Source: Paracoccaceae bacterium
GTDB taxonomy: Bacteria > Pseudomonadota > Alphaproteobacteria > Rhodobacterales > Rhodobacteraceae
Reading direction: 5' to 3'
DNA length: 6,187 bases
Assembly (NCBI GenBank): GCA_007134405.1
Contig: SLKW01000398.1
Span: forward strand, 1 to 6,187
Shown here: positions 4,353 to 6,187 of the stretch, in pieces
Layout: every line of letters starts with the position of its first letter
Numbering within the stretch: position 1 is the stretch's first letter
Program-made: the position numbers and the translations under genes
The notes under the pieces: model-generated
What the model was told of the DNA's origin: nothing
Seen by the model: the letters and a program-made list of their open reading frames with translations, nothing else
The model's database searches: none

Positions 4353-5612
4353 ATGCCTTCTCCCACTCCGCCGCGGCTCCGCGCCGCGACCCGCCATCAC
4401 CTCGCGACCCTCTGGCTTGCCCTTTCGATCTTGCTCGCCAGCCTCGGCCCCGCCGCGGCAGAGCGTCCCGCCGACCGCCCGGTGCTGCACGTCTTCTGGA
4501 GCCTCACCTGCGCGGTCTGCATCCGCCAGAAACCCTGGATCGAATCGCTCGAGGCCCGCTTCCCCGGACTGACGGTGGTCGAGATGGAGCTCTCCCGGAC
4601 CGACCGATACCACGCCCTGTTCCGCGACATGGCGACCGCGCGCGGTGCCAGCGCCACGCACGTGCCGACCCTGATCCTTGGCCCGCATGTCTGGATAGGC
4701 GACACGCCCGCCCAACGCAGCGCGATCGAGGCGGCAATCGCCGCCAAGCTCGCGGACGAGGCGCCGGCGCACGCCCCGCCCGACAGCTTGCGCCTACCCT
4801 TCGCGGGCGAAGTCGACCCCTCCGCCGCCTCGCTGCTGGGGTTGACCGCGCTGATCGCCTTCGTCGATGGGTTCAATCCCTGCTCGCTCTGGGTACTGAC
4901 CCTGCTTCTGGGCATGGTCATCGCCTCGGGTTCACGCCGCCGGGTCGCGGTGGTGGGAATCAGCTTTCTGGCCACCACGGCGCTGATCTACGGCGCCTTC
5001 ATCGCCGGGCTCTTCAGCGTCCTGGCTTTCGCCTTCGCCTTGCCGGCGGTTCGCTGGGCCGTGGCGCTCTTCGCCCTGGGTTTCGGCCTCGTCAGCATAA
5101 AGGACTACTTCTGGTACGGGCGGGGGATCAGCTTTTCGATCCCCGAGGCCCAGAAACCCGGCATCTACCGCCGGCTGCGCGGCTTGCGACGCGACGACAT
5201 CGGCACCCCCGCCCTGATCGCCGCGACCGTGGCCATGGCCGCCGGGATCGCGCTGGTGGAGCTGCCCTGCACGGCCGGTTTCCCCGTGATCTGGTCGGGG
5301 ATCCTGGCCAGTCGCGACGTCGCCGGCATGGGTTTCGTCGGGCTTCTGGCGGTTTACGTCCTGATCTATCTCAGCGTCGAACTGGCGATTTTCGCCGTCG
5401 CCGTCACCGGCATGAGCCTCGGCCGTATGGGAGAACGGCACGGCCGCGCCCTCAAGCTTGTGGGCGGCGTCGTCATGGTGGCGCTGGCGGGGGCGCTGGC
5501 GCTGCGCCCCGAACTGATGGACGACCTGAGCGGCTCGATGATGCTCTTCGGGGCCGCGCTCGGCCTCGCGGCCGTGGTTCTCCTGGCACATCGCGCCGCC
5601 GGAACAGCCTGA
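4353..5612 (+). CDS. Membrane thiol-redox protein: N-terminal thioredoxin-like domain fused to CcdA/DsbD-type transmembrane domain
   Basis: This 419-residue protein probably moves reducing equivalents across the inner membrane to the periplasm. It starts with a basic segment and hydrophobic signal (about 17-36, 'LATLWLALSILLASLGPAAA'), then a periplasmic thioredoxin-like domain (about 40-135). That domain has the redox motif C53-A-V-C56 in 'FWSLTCAVCIRQKPW' and a cis-proline at 105 ('THVPTLIL'). From about 157 it becomes a membrane domain of six or seven helices. One cysteine sits in 'FVDGFNPCSLWVL' (Cys177, first helix) and one in 'ALVELPCTAGFPVIW' (Cys306, fourth helix), the paired arrangement of CcdA and the DsbD core. 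A conserved-looking loop 'SIKDYFWYGRGISFSIPE' (about 248-265) joins the halves. In DsbD the thioredoxin domain is C-terminal, so the order here is reversed. The substrate is unknown: candidates are cytochrome c maturation, disulfide isomerisation or oxidative-stress repair. Only a weak purine stretch (GAAGACGGA, 4342-4350) precedes the ATG. It is divergent from the MliC-like gene. Confidence 0.85.
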   Translation: MPSPTPPRLRAATRHHLATLWLALSILLASLGPAAAERPADRPVLHVFWSLTCAVCIRQKPWIESLEARFPGLTVVEMELSRTDRYHALFRDMATARGASATHVPTLILGPHVWIGDTPAQRSAIEAAIAAKLADEAPAHAPPDSLRLPFAGEVDPSAASLLGLTALIAFVDGFNPCSLWVLTLLLGMVIASGSRRRVAVVGISFLATTALIYGAFIAGLFSVLAFAFALPAVRWAVALFALGFGLVSIKDYFWYGRGISFSIPEAQKPGIYRRLRGLRRDDIGTPALIAATVAMAAGIALVELPCTAGFPVIWSGILASRDVAGMGFVGLLAVYVLIYLSVELAIFAVAVTGMSLGRMGERHGRALKLVGGVVMVALAGALALRPELMDDLSGSMMLFGAALGLAAVVLLAHRAAGTA

Positions 5613-5702
5613 AGGACGCACGAATGGGTCGGCGCGGGTGCGAAACCGGCGCATGGTTGGACTCTGCCCCCGCGACCCTACTCCTGCCTTTCATCAGAGG
5701 GC

Positions 5703-5741
5703 GCGCGACGGTCCGTCCAATGGCCGTCTGCCGCGTCGCGC
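5703..5741. repeat. Inverted repeat, 8-bp arms, 23-base loop
   Basis: GCGCGACG (5703-5710) is the reverse complement of CGTCGCGC (5734-5741). The arms are entirely G/C-rich apart from one A/T pair, so a stable RNA stem is possible, but similar matches arise by chance in DNA of this composition. Confidence 0.3.
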
Positions 5742-5756
5742 ACCAACACGTGAGGC

Positions 5757-5778
5757 GCACATCACCGGGTTGATGTGC
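5757..5778. repeat. Inverted repeat, 8-bp arms, 6-base loop, upstream of the ExoD-like gene
   Basis: GCACATCA (5757-5764) pairs perfectly with TGATGTGC (5771-5778) around CCGGGT. With a bulge, GGCGC (5754-5758) could instead pair with GCGCC (5782-5786) to lengthen the stem. It lies 57 bases before the ExoD-like start and overlaps the possible -35 TTGATG, so it could be an operator or a leader hairpin. No T-run follows. Confidence 0.4.
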
Positions 5779-5834
5779 ATCGCGCCGCAAAATTGGCTAG
5801 GCAGTGGCATGCGCAACCAACCGAGACACGGGTC

Positions 5835-6187
5835 ATGACCGGAACCGGCGATCCGGCTCCAGCCGCCCGCGGGCGGATCTCGCATGTCCTCGTGGCGCTC
5901 GATCACGCGGCGGACGACGGGGCGCCGCAAGTCCGCCATCTGGTCAAGGCGCTGGGAGAGCTGTCCTTCGCGGCCATGCTTCTGACCCCGGCGCTGATCG
6001 TCGTCACCCCGGCCAGCGGCATCTTCGGCCTACCCTCGGTCGCCGGCATCGTCATCGCCCTGATCGCGTTGCAGATGGTGGCGGGGCGCAAGCATATCTG
6101 GCTGCCCGACTGGATCATGCGCCGCGAATTGCGCCGCGACCGCTTTCGCCAGGCCCTAGCCGTTCTGCGCCGGCCGGTCGGCTGGAT
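5835..6187 (+). CDS. ExoD-family exopolysaccharide-associated membrane protein, 3' end truncated by the window edge
   Basis: The frame opens at ATG 5835 and stays open to the right edge, giving 117 complete codons. After a polar N-terminus (about 1-42) it shows the typical ExoD start: 'LGELSFAAMLLTPALIVVTPASG' split over residues 40-62, then 'GIFGLPSVAGIVIALIALQMVAG' split over 62-84, then 'RKHIWLPDWIMRRELRR' (85-101) and a helix with 'LRRPVGW' at the edge. The two hydrophobic stretches are probable inner-membrane segments, and the 'WLP' after the second is characteristic. ExoD was named for its effect on exopolysaccharide production in rhizobia; its biochemical activity is not well defined. 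Family members run to about 200 residues, so roughly half is visible. The ribosome binding site is weak (GAGACACGGG upstream). The nearest upstream gene on the same strand ends 222 bases away, so it is probably transcribed separately. Confidence 0.85.
   Translation, partial: MTGTGDPAPAARGRISHVLVALDHAADDGAPQVRHLVKALGELSFAAMLLTPALIVVTPASGIFGLPSVAGIVIALIALQMVAGRKHIWLPDWIMRRELRRDRFRQALAVLRRPVGW

Larger units (their letters stand above)
5613..5834. other. 222-bp intergenic region with two inverted repeats
   Basis: No gene is convincing here; a short plus-strand frame across most of it has basic, low-complexity content and no ribosome binding site. The gap holds two inverted repeats (5703-5741 and 5757-5778) and a weak possible promoter for the ExoD-like gene: TTGATG (5770-5775) with TGGCTA (5794-5799) at 18 bp. 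No T-run follows either hairpin, so a terminator for the upstream gene is not demonstrated. Confidence 0.45.

Noticed and set aside
4340..5773. Plus-strand open frame of 477 codons overlapping the Trx-CcdA gene
   Set aside because: It is Arg/Pro/Gly-rich with no membrane segments or motifs; the overlapping frame encodes a coherent signal peptide, CxxC domain and membrane helices.
5638..5838. Short 66-codon plus-strand frame before the ExoD-like gene
   Set aside because: It has a GTG start without a ribosome binding site, is very basic in composition, and covers two inverted repeats; it looks non-coding.

Overview
The window looks like a chromosomal or large-replicon segment of a high-GC alphaproteobacterium, most likely in the Rhodobacteraceae. 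The reasons are strong C/G bias at third codon positions in all main genes, the gene families present (a ParB/RepB-type protein, a tyrosine-catabolism pair, an MliC-type lysozyme inhibitor, an ExoD-family membrane protein), and compact gene packing. The lineage is inferred from style and families; no marker gene fixes it.

Layout, left to right. (1) Bases 1-861 hold the 3' part of a ParB/RepB/Spo0J-family gene whose start lies outside the window. (2) Bases 862 to about 1775 form a block of clearly lower GC: two hand-counted 60-base lines give about 47-48% G+C, against 80% in a line of the neighbouring maiA gene. It holds two small plus-strand genes of unknown function (1028-1420 and 1466-1645) and an AT-rich non-coding tail. 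It ends at a perfect 16-bp palindrome (1775-1790), where composition returns to high GC. (3) Bases 1889-3800 carry a tight two-gene operon, maiA-fahA, for the last two steps of homogentisate (tyrosine/phenylalanine) breakdown to fumarate and acetoacetate. (4) On the minus strand, 3854-4192 encodes a small exported MliC-family lysozyme inhibitor, convergent with fahA. (5) Divergent from it, 4353-5612 encodes a membrane thiol-redox protein with an N-terminal periplasmic thioredoxin-like domain (CxxC) fused to a CcdA/DsbD-type transmembrane domain carrying one cysteine in each half. (6) A 222-bp gap with two inverted repeats leads to the 5' part of an ExoD-family membrane protein that runs off the right edge (5835 onward).

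How the genes work together. MaiA and FahA act in series, and their 13-bp spacing with strong ribosome binding sites points to co-transcription. The homogentisate dioxygenase that should feed them is not in the window. The MliC-like and Trx-CcdA genes are divergent neighbours and both products act in the cell envelope, but no functional link is demonstrated. The least explained parts are the low-GC two-gene cassette, the palindrome at its right edge, and the Trx-CcdA fusion, whose domain order is the reverse of DsbD. I see no CRISPR array, tRNA, rRNA, insertion sequence or complete mobile element, and no strong evidence for a wholly new system.
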